Shown: one piece after another, positions 34,803 to 47,403 of the stretch
Layout of the letters: the number at the start of each line of letters is the position of its first letter
Numbering within the stretch: the stretch's first letter is position 1
Source: Diplosphaera chodatii
Lineage: Eukaryota > Chlorophyta > Trebouxiophyceae > Prasiolales > Stichococcaceae
Length of the DNA stretch: 64,000 nt
Direction of reading: 5' to 3'
NCBI GenBank assembly: GCA_032358165.1
Contig: JAALGY010000062.1
Span: 868,001-932,000 of the forward strand
The notes under the pieces: model-generated
Seen by the model: the letters and a program-made list of their open reading frames with translations, nothing else
Databases searched by the model: none
Told to the model about the DNA's origin: nothing
Position numbers and translations under genes: made by a program

Positions 34803-37334
34803 ATGCAGACGCTCAGGTGTGGTGCTGCGCCGTGCGTGGCGCGCGGGCCGGGGCCGGCGACGCGCTCGCCGGCCCTCGCGCCGGTGGGCTGACCTAAATA
34901 TCCTGAGCAACTTGCACTCAACCCCGAGTGTCAGCCCCTCTGCTGCAGATACAACGCTACGCACGTTGTACGCATGGGTCCACGCTGCTCCTCGTTGCAG
35001 CGCCTCGAGCTTGGCAGCGACAATTCAAACGCTGGCGATCTGACGGTCGATCAACACTTCCACTTTGACTTCGGTGTCATGAGTTTGTTTCTGCAACCAA
35101 GCAGTCTCACAGTCTGAACCCACTGCACCAGCGGTAGTCGTTGTTTCAGCTGACGCCACTTCGTCGACACCTGCTGAATCAACAAAGCATGGCACCCTGC
35201 TGCACAGGCGGTGCGGCCAGCAGCAGCCAGCCTCGTGGGCAGGCCGGCGCCGCAGCAGCAGCTGCTGGCGTTCAGCAGAGTGCAGCGGCCAGCGCGCATC
35301 GCCACCTTTGTGCGGGCATCAGCAGCGGGTGCTGTGACCCCGCCGGGCCCGGATGACACGCCCTTCGACAAGTGAGGGGCTGCCCAGGGCGTGAGGCAGA
35401 TCAGGCCCCATGCACCACTCAGTCCTGTCTGGGCAGCAGCTGTACTGCTGCACAGCCGCGGGAACAGAAACATACCATATGTTATAGCAGGAAGTTCCGC
35501 TTCACCACTGCATCGACGCCCTCCCATGCAGGGGGGCGACCAAGCTGTTCGGCCCGAACATGGGGCCCCAGGTAGTGACGCTGCTGTTCATCGCCGTGTG
35601 GTACGCCCTGAACATCGGCTTCAACCTCCGGAACAAGACCATCTTCAACTACTTCCCGTTCCCGTACACGGTGTCGGCCATCCATGTGGTTGTTGGCGCC
35701 GTGTACTGTGGCATCACCTACCTGCTGGGCTTCAAGGAGGCGTCCTTCGGCCGGGTGAGTCGCCATTGCATACGTACATCTGTGAGCTGTCAAGCCTAGG
35801 TGGCCCTTTGTCCTGCTGTACAGCACTGAAACAGGTTTGTTTGGCATCCTGAGCCATTGTCTCTTGCTGCCTGCAGCCCATCACAAAGCAGGAGTTCAAG
35901 CAGATCTTCTGGCCTGCCAGCATGCACGCCATCGGTCACGTGGCAGCCAACCTGTCGTTTGCGGCGGTCGCCATCAGCCTGACGCACACTGTGAAGACGC
36001 TGGAGCCGGCATTCAATGTTGTGCTGTCACGCGCGCTGCTGGGCACCGTGACACCCGCACCAGTGGTTGCCACGCTGGTTCCCATCATGGTGAGCGAAGG
36101 ACATTGCGCCAATCAACGTGCGGCCGGCAGTCTGCCATCGCTCCGTGCTTGCAATCGTTGCAAAAATCACTGCATGGGACAGCAGCACAACCACCATGCG
36201 AGAGCTTTTCACATGCACTGCTGTTCACCGCAGGCCGGTGTGGCCATGGCATCGGCAGCGGAGCTGTCCTTCAACTGGATGGGCTTCATCTCTGCCATGG
36301 TGTCCAATCTAACCTTCGGCTTCCGCGCCGTGCTGAGCAAGAAGTGCGCATGTCCAACTGTTGCATGCGCCTGGCGCCAACACTGGCTTGGCTGCACCAG
36401 GCTGCGTGTGCATGTCTCGGGGGACAGCATGTGCTGAGCGCGGTTGATGGCCCCTTCAGTGGCGTCAGCATGATGGCATGTGGTCTCGTATCCCGATGTG
36501 GCCACTGTGACGACGCAGGGCGATGGGTGACATCAAGAACCTGAACAGCACAGCAGTGTACGCGTGGACGACGCTCATCAGCGTGTTCATCTGCGTGCCC
36601 GCGGCCCTCATCATGGAGGGGCCCCGCCTGCGGCTGGCGGTCGACGCCCTCGCCAACTCCCACCCCAACTTCTACATGGACCTGTTCATCGTCGGTCTGC
36701 TGTACCACCTATACAACCAGGTCAGTCTTTGTTCGTAGCTCAGAGCGTGCGTGCCTGTTGCACTTTGCCTGAGCCCACACGTACACGCCGCCAGCATGGC
36801 TCAACACTATCACACGCCGATAAAGCATATGCGCAGTCAAGAATGTCCATTGTGCCGCATGCAGTTCGCATTCAACACGTTGTCGCGGGTGACACCAGTG
36901 GCGCACGGCGTGTGCAATGTTGTCAAGCGGGTGTGCATCATCGGCACGTCTGTCGTGTTCTTCGGGAACAAGATGACCGACCAGACGAAGCTGGGCACAG
37001 TTGTCGCGCTGATAGGTGAGCAACGTCCACTTTTGTCATCATGCTGCTGCCCGCACGACTTCAGCCTGATGCATGCTGACCACAGCTCAGCCGAGGTTGG
37101 CACAACAGGCATCTGCTGCTGATCAGCATCCTTGACATGCGCTGCAGGCACATACCTCTACACCCGGGCTTCACAGCGCTACAAGGGTGAGCATACACTT
37201 TTCGGATGCAAAAACAGTCACTCTGCACAGCCAGTGGCCTGCACATTGCAGCAGGGATCCGACTGGCTGAAAGCATGTCTCAATCTCACTATTGGCTTGC
37301 AGGTGCCGCAGCGGGAAAGACTGCCACAGCTTGA
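34803..37334 (+). CDS. Plastid phosphate translocator, triose-phosphate type
   Basis: Inner-envelope antiporter of the TPT/PPT/GPT family that exchanges phosphorylated C3 compounds for phosphate. Nine exons keep frame: 34803-34883, 35286-35371, 35532-35754, 35877-36089, 36234-36343, 36519-36720, 36865-37015, 37148-37186, 37303-37334, giving 378 residues, the usual precursor length. MQTLRCGAAPCVARGPGP starts a transit peptide. The mature part has LLFIAVWYALNIGFNLRNK, NYFPFPYTVSAIHVVVGAVY, HAIGHVAANLSFAAVAISL, THTVKTLEPAFNVVLSR, AELSFNWMGFISAMVSNLTF, a Lys-Lys then AMGDIKNLNSTAVYAW, LYHLYNQFAFNTLSRVTPVA and CNVVKRVCIIGTSVVFFGNK. The NxTAVYAW and SFNW segments favour TPT over GPT or PPT. Substrate preference is inferred from similarity only. 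Confidence 0.9.
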
Positions 37335-37622
37335 GCCTCGCAGAGTGTTTCAAGGATCAGGCCAGCTGGAACGCTGCCAGGCCATGAGCGCAGTATGTTA
37401 CCGCCCACATCACAGGCCCTTCAGCTGGGCCTCTTCAGGATCGTTGGGGCAAGTGTTGGCGCAACATACATGACAGAGGTTTCAGGCTTCACGGCCATCC
37501 ACTAGAGCAGATGTGAGATCAGTCGTGGATCGCAACTCCATTATAACCGAGGTTCAGAAGGCACTTACAACCCCCCCACACTCCTGTTGCTCTACAGGTA
37601 GCCACTCAGCATCCTGCCCTCG
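37335..37622. other. Convergent spacer, translocator and PLP enzyme
   Basis: Under 300 bases between two facing stops. Nothing coding seen. Confidence 0.35.
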
Positions 37623-39370
37623 TTACAGACATGTCTCACTCCTGTCGCGGATGGCGTCAGCCACCTTCTGCTGCAAGTGCAAGACCAGTGGGCTGCTGCT
37701 AAAGTGTAGCACCCTGCCATCTGGCAGCTCCACCTCGTCTACAGGCAGCACCAGCCGAGAGGTGCTTGTGATGAACATGCCGTCCCAGGTGCCTGCACTG
37801 TCCACAGCCGGCGCCATGAGATCCACCGGGATGCCCTCCTGCTGGCAGACCTGCAGGCGGCATTGCTCGCTCATCACCGGTTGGCACGGAGAAGTGACCA
37901 GCAGCAAGAACCAGGGTACAAGAAGATGTAACAACGATGCCTGTGCACCATGGTCCATCAAGTAGGGTTCACACTGCACTGCTGCTGCCCACCTCGAGCA
38001 CCAGATTGCGTACAGTGCCGACCAGGATGCCCTTGTCTGGCGTCACAACATGGCCCTTCGTGACCACGAAGACGTTGGAGCTCATGCCCTCAAGCACACC
38101 GCCTTGGGTGTCTAGCAGCAGGATTTCGTTGACATCTGGCGGTTTGGCATCCTGCAGCCGGGTGCAATCAGGTCTGATGGACTTCAGAGCGCATAGGACT
38201 GCCAAGACTCCAGAAAGTATACATGCACAACGAAGCGCAGCCCACCTGCATCGCTGCTCGCTGCCTGACCCATTCGCTGTCCTTTGCCTCTGCATTGTCC
38301 CGCGCAACCCCGCGAATCTGCAGTAAGGAAAGGGTTTTTGGAATGTTGCACGCTCTGGCCAAGGCACCAGCAACCTGACATGATGCAAAATGGTCTAGGG
38401 CCTCCAGAACCAGTCCCTTGCCTGCACTTTGGTTGGCGGCTGTGGCGCGGGGGGCAGGGGCGCCGCGTGCGTCAGGACATGCACATCATTTGCGTCCCAG
38501 GTCAGGAGCGTTGTCAGCCGCAGCTCACCCTGCTGCACCCAATGTACGCGCTTCTTGTCAGTTTGTCGGTGTGAATGACACCTCAAACCCAAAACCCGGC
38601 TTATGCAATTTGACTTTGTGTTGACATGTCAACAAGAGCTCGCTGCCGCACAAACTGAAATTGAATATCAGACTGTAAATTGAAAGCTTCGTGCAGCGGT
38701 GAACCGGACCAAGGCTCGGCACTGACATGCGACTTGTGTCTAGCTTAAGCAATGCCAACCTCGTGCTCCTGGCACAACTGCCGAAAGCCGGATGAAGCTG
38801 CTCGCAGGGACGCAATGATGCGGGGTCTTAGGCTGCCGGATCGCAGCAAAGCTGCGGCTGCACCGTTGAGGGCCACAGCATCAGGCGCTCCTTTCTGAGG
38901 CAGCACCCCGGCAAAAGTCACCAGGTGATATGCGTGTTTGCTGCACTGCTTGATGTTGCGGAGCGCAAGTACTGCAGCCCTCCGCACACCATGCAAGCCT
39001 GGGACCTGGTAGGCATGCATCCAACCACAAACAGACTAACCTTGAGATCCTCCTCATGCATCAGCTGAGCTGATCTGGACAGTCGGTCGATGTGGTGCTG
39101 CAGATCGAAGACCGCACGCTGGTCCATCGTGCGCGCTGTGGTGTAAGCACCTGCATCATGCGATTGTGACAGCGCTTGTCTCTGGATGCACGATGTATGG
39201 GCTTTCCATATTACTACAGAGGCGACAGCGGCAGCTGTCGCCGATGAAGCAGCTGCACCTCGGGGCGCGCTGCGCAGCCACTGCTCAGATGTCATCGACG
39301 ACTCTGACCACTGGTCGTCATGTGCCAGCGAGAACACACGAGAGAGCGCGGGCTGAGCTGCAGCTGCCAT
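37623..39370 (-). CDS. Class IV PLP aminotransferase-like protein
   Basis: Fold-type IV PLP enzyme (branched-chain/D-amino acid aminotransferase and ADC lyase superfamily), closest in pattern to plant D-amino acid aminotransferase-like proteins. The first exon starts at ATG 39370 (MAAAAQPALSRVFSLAHDDQ) and ends in the donor after SAPR. Following exons join in phase: GAYTTARTMDQRAVFDLQHH with IDRLSRSAQL; KGAPDAVALNGAAAALLRSG; ELRLTTLLTWDANDVHVLTH; IRGVARDNAEAKDSEWVRQR; NEILLLDTQGGVLEGMSSNV (EGxxSNxF motif) with FVVTKGHVVTPDKGILVGTV; and a last exon WDGMFITSTSRLVLPVDEV ending RSETCL-stop. The Lys in NAEAKDSEW is at the position expected for the PLP Schiff base. Reaction not predictable from sequence alone. 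Confidence 0.82.
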
Positions 39371-39779
39371 GCTGCACACCGGGTGCAGAGCGACAAGCTG
39401 CCTGCTGCGGCAATGGCGCCGATGTCGGAATGCAAACTGGGATGTACGCAGCAGCATAAGGGAACGAGTCTGCGCCATGTGCTTGAGTACGCTCGCTTGC
39501 CACAGCACCACAGGTCACAAGTCCGTGATATACTGCGGACGTGAAGTGAGGGGGCGACATTAAAGGGGGTGCACGTGGCATGCATGCTGCCCATCAGCGT
39601 TCGCTGCTCTATGCCAACTATCTGCCGATTGTGAGGGTGAAAGGCAGGGATTGAATCTTGGACGAGGGACCTCCGGAACAAGCTTCCCAGGTGCAGTGCT
39701 TTGTGCTGCAACACAGTGCACGATACTCCCTATGAACAGGGTTTGCATGCCATCGTGAGGCTCTCGAGATAACGGCACC
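39371..39779. promoter_or_regulatory. Divergent promoter region, PLP enzyme and PI31
   Basis: About 410 bases between outward-facing starts. The minus-strand frame remains open upstream to 39511, so the PLP enzyme could start earlier with a longer N-terminus. No conserved element recognised. Confidence 0.35.
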
Positions 39780-42198
39780 ATGGCTCCACCGGATGCGAAG
39801 GCAGTGAAGGCAATCATTCGTGCACATCGACCCAGATTCAGGTGACAGCTGCTCAGCTAACATGCTTGCTTCCGGCTCAATGTACTAACGGTATATGTAT
39901 TCTCAAGCTGCCCTGCTGCTGCAGGTCAAAGAGTGCGAAGCTCGCGTTTGCGGTGCATGCCTTCTTCCTGGCTGAAGGCTACAAGCCTGTTGCCGTGGGG
40001 AAGCGCGCAGACGAGGCTGCTGCAGGTGATTGTCACCTTTTCCCATCCAAGCTGATGTCGGCTCTGAGGCGACTGCCTGGCGTGGGATGTTCATGTATGC
40101 AGCTCATGCAACAGTATAGCATGCACTTGTGTTCTCACGCATCCTGTGCTGCATGCATGTGCAGAGGAGAAGCTGACACAGGAGGCCGACACAGAGGGCT
40201 GGGACGAGCTTGAAGACGTGTACGCGTTCCGGTACCTGCCTGAGGACGGCCGGCCCGAGGATGGGCTGCAGGTGCATGCACCGACGTGCCACAGCTTCCC
40301 ACCAACCTGCACATGCCATTCATGCACTAAAAGGTTGGTGTGTTGCATCTATGGTGGGTCGGCTTGCAATTCAACACAAGTCAGTACCAGGTCGTGGTGC
40401 CGCGAGCAGGTCAGGATGCAGGCGATGGGAGACACGCTGCTGCTGCACTGGCAGCCGATTGAATCCAGCGATGCGCCCCAGACCCTGGAGCTGCGTGTGC
40501 CTGACTACGTGGCAGAGTCGCCCAGTAAGCGGCCGCTGATACATTTTCCTATTATCGCATCACAGACCACACTGCTATCATCCTGACGCTTCCGATGTTG
40601 GTGAGCGCCATGAACTATTAATATCAGAGCATGCTTGAGGGGTCAGCATCTATCGTAACACACTCATTGCAGGCTTGGATGACATTGATGGCTACAAGAA
40701 CCTCCAGGAGCTGCTGAGCAAGCTGGATGCAGCGCTGCACGTGACGCCGCAGACAAAAAGTGCTGCTGCCGCTGAAGCTCGCGAGAGCAGCGCCAAGGCG
40801 TCCTCGAGCGGCGGCCCCCAGGGCAACATTGCTGAGCCACTGGTAAGGATCCTGCGGCAGATGCCGCCTCCACACCATGCGCGAGCCGACATGCAGGCTG
40901 TCTGCCAAAGAAAGCATGGTGTTGCAAGGCTTGGGACCCTGAGCGCTGATGGCCTGATGGCGTCGTGTGCCTGATATATCTTGTGTGTCGTATCATCCCT
41001 CAGAACCGGCCGTCACGCCCAGCGCCGGGGGAAGCGCGCCCCAGTGGCGACGACAGCGATCCGCGTGCAGACGGCCGCCAGCCGCTGCGGGCAGCAGATC
41101 CAGAGCCAAGTGTGGGCGACCCCGACCCCGAAGGTGCACATGACATCAGGCTCAGCGACAGAGCAGCTCTTTCGCAGCCATTTGCTCACAAGCTGTCTTT
41201 GCTGCATCACAACACAGCTTTGTGATGACGGACCACATGTGACGGAGACCTGAAAGCATTTCTCTCTCTGGAAGTAGGCATGGTGCCGCCGCCGCTGGGC
41301 TGGCCGCCGGGGGGTATGATGGGCGCGCCGCCGGATGCGCCCGGCGCAGCGGACCTGGTGCCGCCCGGCCTGCGTGCCCCCGGCACCAGCGGCGGCTTCG
41401 GCGTGCCGGTGAGCGCGCAGCCCCGTGCATGCACGTGACGGTGCTTTGTTGCAGGGTGGCTGCCTGTCAGTGCAGCTCAGTGGTCGGCCTCGTCAGGCAC
41501 TTTCCAGTGGGCCTGCCCTGGAGCAGGCCCTGAAGCTGTCAAGCTGGTGCACATGCACTCTCTCAACACGGTTTCCTTTTACATGAATGCAGCACATCCA
41601 GCCGGGGCCGGGGCTGGAGATGCCGGGCATGTCGGGCGGGATGCACGTGGGTCCGGGGGACCCGCTGTACGCCGGCCGCATGCGCGTGCCGCCTGGCGGG
41701 GGCGGCGGGGGCGGTGCGGGCGGGCTGCCCGGCGTGCGCTTTGACCCCATTGGCCCACGCGGCATGCCGGTAAGTGATCGAATGACATGTCCATTGCTGG
41801 AGAGGCTTTTGTGCACATGGCAGGGCGCTGATTGGATGAGGTTGCCTTGCTGCAGACATAGCGCCATCGCTGTCAAACAAGTGTTGTGGCAGTCAAAGCC
41901 TATGCTGCTGATGACGATGCATGGCGGCCTGTGTAGCTACAGCGGTTGCGCCAGCCACCAGCGTCTTGATGATGCTGTTGTGCTTGTCTGGCACGTTGCT
42001 GCTGTGCAGCTGCTGCAAGCATGCGCCCACACTTGCATGCTTGCAGGGAGCCGACACCAGTCCTCCTGCACACCGCAGGGCTGGAACCCAGATGACTTCC
42101 GCGGGGGCGGGCCTGGCAACCCGGGCGGGCCGCCCCACCCGGACATACAGCCGCCAGGCCCCAGGAGTGGCCCGGACTTTGACAGCATGTTCGGTTGA
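39780..42198 (+). CDS. PSMF1: PI31-like proteasome regulator
   Basis: Homologue of PI31, which binds 20S proteasome and dynein adaptors. Exons 39780-39841 and 39925-40025 keep frame and encode the FP domain start (AIIRAHRPRF; KLAFAVHAFFLAEGYKPVAV). The following exons give TEGWDELEDVYAFRYLPEDG, MQAMGDTLLLHWQPIE and LELRVPDYV, then SLDDIDGYKNLQELLSKLDA. An Ala/Ser-rich linker is followed by the Pro/Gly/Met-rich tail with GGMHVGPGDPLYAGRMRVPP, GVRFDPIGPRGMPG and GGPPHPDIQPPGPRSGPDFD ending SMFG-stop at 42198. MHVGPxDP, RFDPxGP and HPD are hallmarks of the PI31 C-terminal proteasome-binding region. Firm identification; two linker exons (about 40,850-41,280) have soft borders. Confidence 0.88.
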
Positions 42199-42710
42199 GT
42201 GACAGGGCTACAATCCCGCATCCACACAGTTGGGTGCGGCTACAGTGGATGACGGTGGTGCAGCAAGCCAGGCTACCTGTGTCGATGCCTACGACGTCCC
42301 CAAACGGCATTGCTCAGCGTGTCTGTTGTGGCTTGTCTCATGTTGAAAAACAGTGTTGGCGTTTTCATAGCAAGTCCTCGATGGCCTGAGCCTGATCAAT
42401 GGCTTGACAGTGCAATAAAGCTGTGCAAGTACCACGACACCCACAAACCCCGCCCATTTGATTGCACATCGAACACACAGTCCTGATCACACCCCTGTCA
42501 GGCTACTGTACATGACCGATGCCTGCCCTCTGAGTGAAGGGTGGCTTGCACCTGCGTAATGCAGTGGCTCCCAACATGGACTCAAGGTCAACACTGGCAT
42601 ATGGCGGCTACAGCGCAAACCACATCTGCTCCCATCAGCGCGGCAATGCCACATCAATGTCAGGATGGCGCAGCGCGCTGACACGTGTGTGAGCTTCTGC
42701 TTGAGACCCG
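42199..42710. other. Convergent spacer, PI31 and pyruvate kinase
   Basis: About 510 bases with no recognised gene and no TGTAA close to the PI31 stop. An AATAAAG-like string at about 42414 is the only poly(A)-like motif. Confidence 0.35.
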
Positions 42711-45700
42711 TCATGCACCCACCGCGCCGCTGTCATCGCCGTCGCCGCCCGGGTGCTCCCCGCCCGCTGCGGTGGGGGACACCGCGTGCAGGGGGCTGGT
42801 GTGCGGCAGCGCAGCCCCCAGCGGCGCACTGCCAGACCCGTTGCGCCCGTTGCTGCTGGCCGACGTCTTCAGGCTCCCCAGGCCAGGGGCGCCGTCGGCG
42901 CTCGGTAGAGCGGCGCCGCCGGTGTTTTGGTTCTGGTTGTTGCCGGAGGCTGCCAGGCAGCCGGGCGGCGCGGAGTCGGTCAGGAAGGGGGCGTCATGGG
43001 CCTCTCGCGCTGCCGCCTGCACAGCAGCACTGTCGCTGGTGATGTTCCTGGAGAAACCAAAGCCTAACACGCTGATATGCAGACAGTGTCGAATCTCCCT
43101 GCATTCGAGGCTGTCAGGCCGGTGACCATCAACTGCAGTCAACCGCTATACCAATGCAGGTAGCTCGGCCGTCACCTTGATGCCGCTGCCCAGCGAGTCG
43201 ACCGACAGCGCCTGTACCACCAGATCGTCCTTCTGACTCAGGATGCACACCTGCGATGGCATATCGCTGCAATTCAGGCCACATGGGCCGACATACATGG
43301 TTGCAGTGATGTCGACAACGCCATGCCATGTGCGCCAGCTGCATGCCAGGGTTGCTGCTCAGTCCGCTGGCTCCTCACCACATGGTCGTCTGGCCCCACA
43401 AGCCCACGGCCCGCTGCAGCCTCCACCGCCTGCGCCAGCAGCTGGTCGGACGCCCCCGCCATGGGCGCCCCCAGCAGCGGGATGACGCCTGGTGTCACAG
43501 ACACATCCACTGTCATGGCAGAAGCCAACTGCTGAGCAGTCGATGAGTGTTGCACTACGCTCGCCGTTGCCGGCAGCCGAGTCGCAGCACACCGAGTCTC
43601 CCTCACCTCGCACAATCTGCAGCTGCCGGGCGGCTGAGAGGCCGTACAGCTGCCACTTCTGGCCGGAGGAGATGAGGCGTGGCACCATCAGCGCGACCAC
43701 CGGCTGCAGATCATGGTATGAAGTGTCATCATCTGACAGACTGGTGCTGTGGCGGCGTGCTCACGGCAGCCAACATGCAACGTCAAGAGCAGGAGGATAC
43801 CACGGCATGGCACAGGTGCTGTGGCGCACCATGGACGGCCTGTACTTGGCCACCAGTGACGCTGTCCTGCCGCTGTGGCTGTATGTGATGATGAGGCTCG
43901 CCTGCAGATGCGGAGCATGCCAGCTCTTGCTCAGTGGCCACTGCTGCAAAATCTATGTTGTCACTGCACTCAGCTGAAGCAGCACTATCAACCTGTGGCG
44001 ACCATGCGGTGCGGGCCACAGCCAGCTCACCCCGATCTTGAAGGCGGCACGGACGCCTGTGGAGGCGACAGCCTCAAGGCGCTGTGTGCGGCGCACGTCA
44101 GCGCTTGCCAGCTTCAGCAAGCTGCACATGGTACACCATTACGTGATCGTGGCACGAGCCTTGCTGACGTGCCCAGTATGTTGCATCACAGCAGCCGGGC
44201 GCACAAAGCAAGTGACAAAAGCAGGCATGACAGACATGCTGGTGTGCTCAGTACATGTACGCTGTCAACATGCAGCTGCATCCAGGCACAGCAAGCCAAA
44301 AGGTGACAGCCGCCTGCCTGCGAGAGGCTGGGAGGTGGGTGTGGTCGGTCAGCTTGCGCAGGTGGCCGACAGATGCGGTTGAGGGGAGGCCATGCTGCAG
44401 GTGGCTCTGGAGCATGTGCGGCTGCAGTCCCAGCACACCACATTGATCATACAGCATGACGGGACAGAAGTGCCAGAGCATAGAAGTCGTTCCGTGGGCT
44501 CGTTTGGTGCGTGACAAAACCATGCAGAACGATAGCAGCTGGTGGTACCGGCAGGGCGCTCGGGAGCGCGCTCTCCGCCAGCTCGCCGTCTCCTGACATC
44601 GCCGGCGACGGGCCCGCCGGCATGCTGGCCATCGACTCTGCAGTGGATGTTGACCACTTGTTGAAGATTGGGCGACATGCGTTGGGACTGTCACCCCAAA
44701 CATATTGTCAAAATGCCTGGTGGCAGGCGGTTTAGTGGCGTATAGCACTCGGCGGCTACACCCCTCACCATTTGGGCTCGCCATATAGAGACCATGTTGG
44801 CCCCCTTCCATATCTGCATCTGCCTGCTGACCAAGCACTAATGCACCATTGGTTGTCATGCTCAAGGACAGCATAGCACAGTTGTCAGGCAACCAACATG
44901 GTGAGCATCGTCAAACGCACACCTGGGACGCGATGGCGATGAGGTTGTCAAAGACGGCCTCGTGGTCGAACACAAACTCCGCCTCGCGGGCGATCGCAGA
45001 GACAATGGACACAGTCGCCACCTGTATGTGAGCAGCTGTACGTCACCAGGGCAGATCAGAGCAGTTACAAGTAAGGAAGCCTGTGATTTGCATCGTGTGA
45101 TGTATATTCTGCGAGATGGCGCTCACAGGGAAGCGGCCCCGGAGCGTCTCCGCGCCCAGCAGAAATGCATCCGCTCCGTCCAGCACCGCGTTCGCCACGT
45201 CCGTCGCCTCGGCGCGCGTGGGCCGGGGGCTGACGTCCATGGTGTCCACCACGCGCGTCACGACCACCGGCTTGCCTGCAGCCGGCACTGACCCACTTTG
45301 AACATCCACAGCAGGAGGCAGTGCCCCAGACCACCGCAGCAGCAGAGCACGCTGCATACATGTCACACCCTCTCCATGTGGCGGGGCGCATACCCAGCAG
45401 GTTGCAGGCGGAGATGACGCTCTTCTGCACGCGCGCCATCTTCTCCGGCGCCACGTCCAGGCCCAGGTTGCCGCGGCTGAGCACGATGCCGTCCGCCGCT
45501 GTCAGGATGTCGTCAAACTCGTGCAGCGCCGAGGCATCCTCGACCTGTTCGAACATGGCAAGTCAGCAGACTGTTGGGTTGGCCAGGTGGTTTGCCGGCT
45601 GGACCCAGGGCTAACAGCCAACCTTGCCGGTTGAGGTTGAAACATCAAATACCCTTCAGAATGAAGTCCAGTCAAGGCACCAGCAAAAGGCTGTACGACC

Positions 45701-47403
45701 CACCTTCGCAAGGACCTTGATGTGGTCCAAGTCCAGCTGGTGCAGCAGCGCACGGGCTTCCTGCAGATGACATCAGCACACTGACCCTGTGCTGCAGCAA
45801 TGCACGCATCAACTGTAGCATCAATGCCTTGGTTTTTGCAGTACTCACATCAACATCGCTCCCCGAGCGCGTGAAGGTCAAAGCCAGAAAGTCTAGGTCA
45901 GGGAAGTGATCTGTAATGTACCTGCGATAGGCGGATACAGAACAGTTAATTCATACTGATCTTACACAACGAGGAGGCCAACAAGTCAAGCGCACTTAAA
46001 TCACCTTAGGGCTGACTCATCCTGCTCGGACAGCAGCGGCAGGTTGGTTGGGTTGAGGCCCTCTCCATGCCGCTCCCCGTGCAGCACGGTGAGAAGTCCT
46101 GCTCCAAGGGACAAAGTATGTCAACTGGTGTGAACTTAAGTCTTGCACATCTGCAATCTGGCCTATCAGCGGCACACTTAACTACCGAATACACCTGACA
46201 GCTCGGCGGAGTTGTTGGGCTCGCAGATGACGTCGTGCCCCTCCACGCGCTTCGCCTCAAGCCAGACCGAGCTGTCATCTGCGCCGCTCGCTAGGTACCT
46301 GTGCAAACGGACACAGGACGGTGTCCGCCCTGGAGACCATAGCCGGCGCCGTGCAATCCATTGTACGCAGTGCATATTGGATCCGGGCCATGCTCCTACG
46401 ACCAGCGTGTCACCTGCCGACGAAGAAGGTGTCGCCGGGCTGGCAGATGTCTTCAAAGGGGAAGGTGACGGGCAGGCAGCTGCTGGACAGCTTGGCGGCA
46501 GGGTCCGACGTCAGCCGCACCTCCTGCCCCGCCTTGATGGGCGTGACGCCCGTGTGCTGCGGCCAGCCCTCCTGCGACGGAGGCTTAGGGGTTAGGGTTC
46601 AGTCGCCGCACACGCCCCAGGGTCACCGAGCTCCGAGTGCATCCTGGCTGAGGCTTGGCTGGAGCAGTAAGGGACATGACAGCAGTCGCCACGGCAGCCA
46701 GGCACCTCCCCAGGCTCACCTCATCGAGCTCATACTCCGTGCGGACCAGCACTTCACGCCCTGCACGACCAAAGCCAACAGCAATTGGAATGACCGCTCG
46801 TCCCATTGAACTTGTGAGCGCATGGTTCTTGGAACATGTGTGCCGCACCCACGGTGTCGACGATGGTGGCGCACAGGCGCTTGGTGCGCAGCATCGCCTC
46901 CTGCAGGTTCCGCAGCGACTGGATGTGGTACTCGGGCGAGCCCCACTGCAGGGCAGCACACAGCAGGTTGCGGCCTGCTCCCGTGCCGCCTGACGGCTCA
47001 CAGCACTACACATGGCTGCTCATTCGCCGCCACGCACCGTCAGGTCCACGCGGGCGGCGCTCATGCCCGCGTTGATCATTTGCTCCAGGGTGTCGACGCT
47101 GCGGCATGATGGGCCCAGCGTGCAGATGACTGCAGGTTGCAATCACTGTGTCATCGAGGGTCACCTAACAGTGCTGCTGCAGCTATCCTGCTTGCACAAC
47201 CGAGCCTGCCAGCCTTGAGACGATGCTGCAAACACACGCAGGCATCAGCGTGCGCAGCCCTAGACGAGGGGTTCAAGCCTCCGCAGCGCACCCTTTGAGG
47301 CTGAGACCTTGGGCCCGGCAACTTTTGGGGGCATCAGGATGGAGCTGAGCTGGAGGTCATCTGGCAGGAACGTCGCCGGGGCTGTGATGGCTGCCGGCGC
47401 CAT
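42711..47403 (-). CDS. Pyruvate kinase, plant cytosolic type
   Basis: Last step of glycolysis: phosphoenolpyruvate plus ADP to pyruvate plus ATP. First exons 47403-47292 and 47129-47038 keep frame ([20 protein letters not shown], then [11 protein letters not shown]). Then come [16 protein letters not shown] with CATIVDTVG, and B-domain [20 protein letters not shown]. The active-site segment [19 protein letters not shown] has the catalytic Lys codon at an exon end. It is followed by [38 protein letters not shown] with [20 protein letters not shown], and C-domain [20 protein letters not shown] and [26 protein letters not shown] (Asn in place of the Mg-binding Asp of RGDLG) is, as I recall, typical of plant cytosolic isoforms. 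No transit peptide is evident. After the normal C-terminus, an exon adds roughly 100 Gly/Ser/Asn-rich residues ending at 42711. Many middle exon edges are approximate. Confidence 0.9.
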
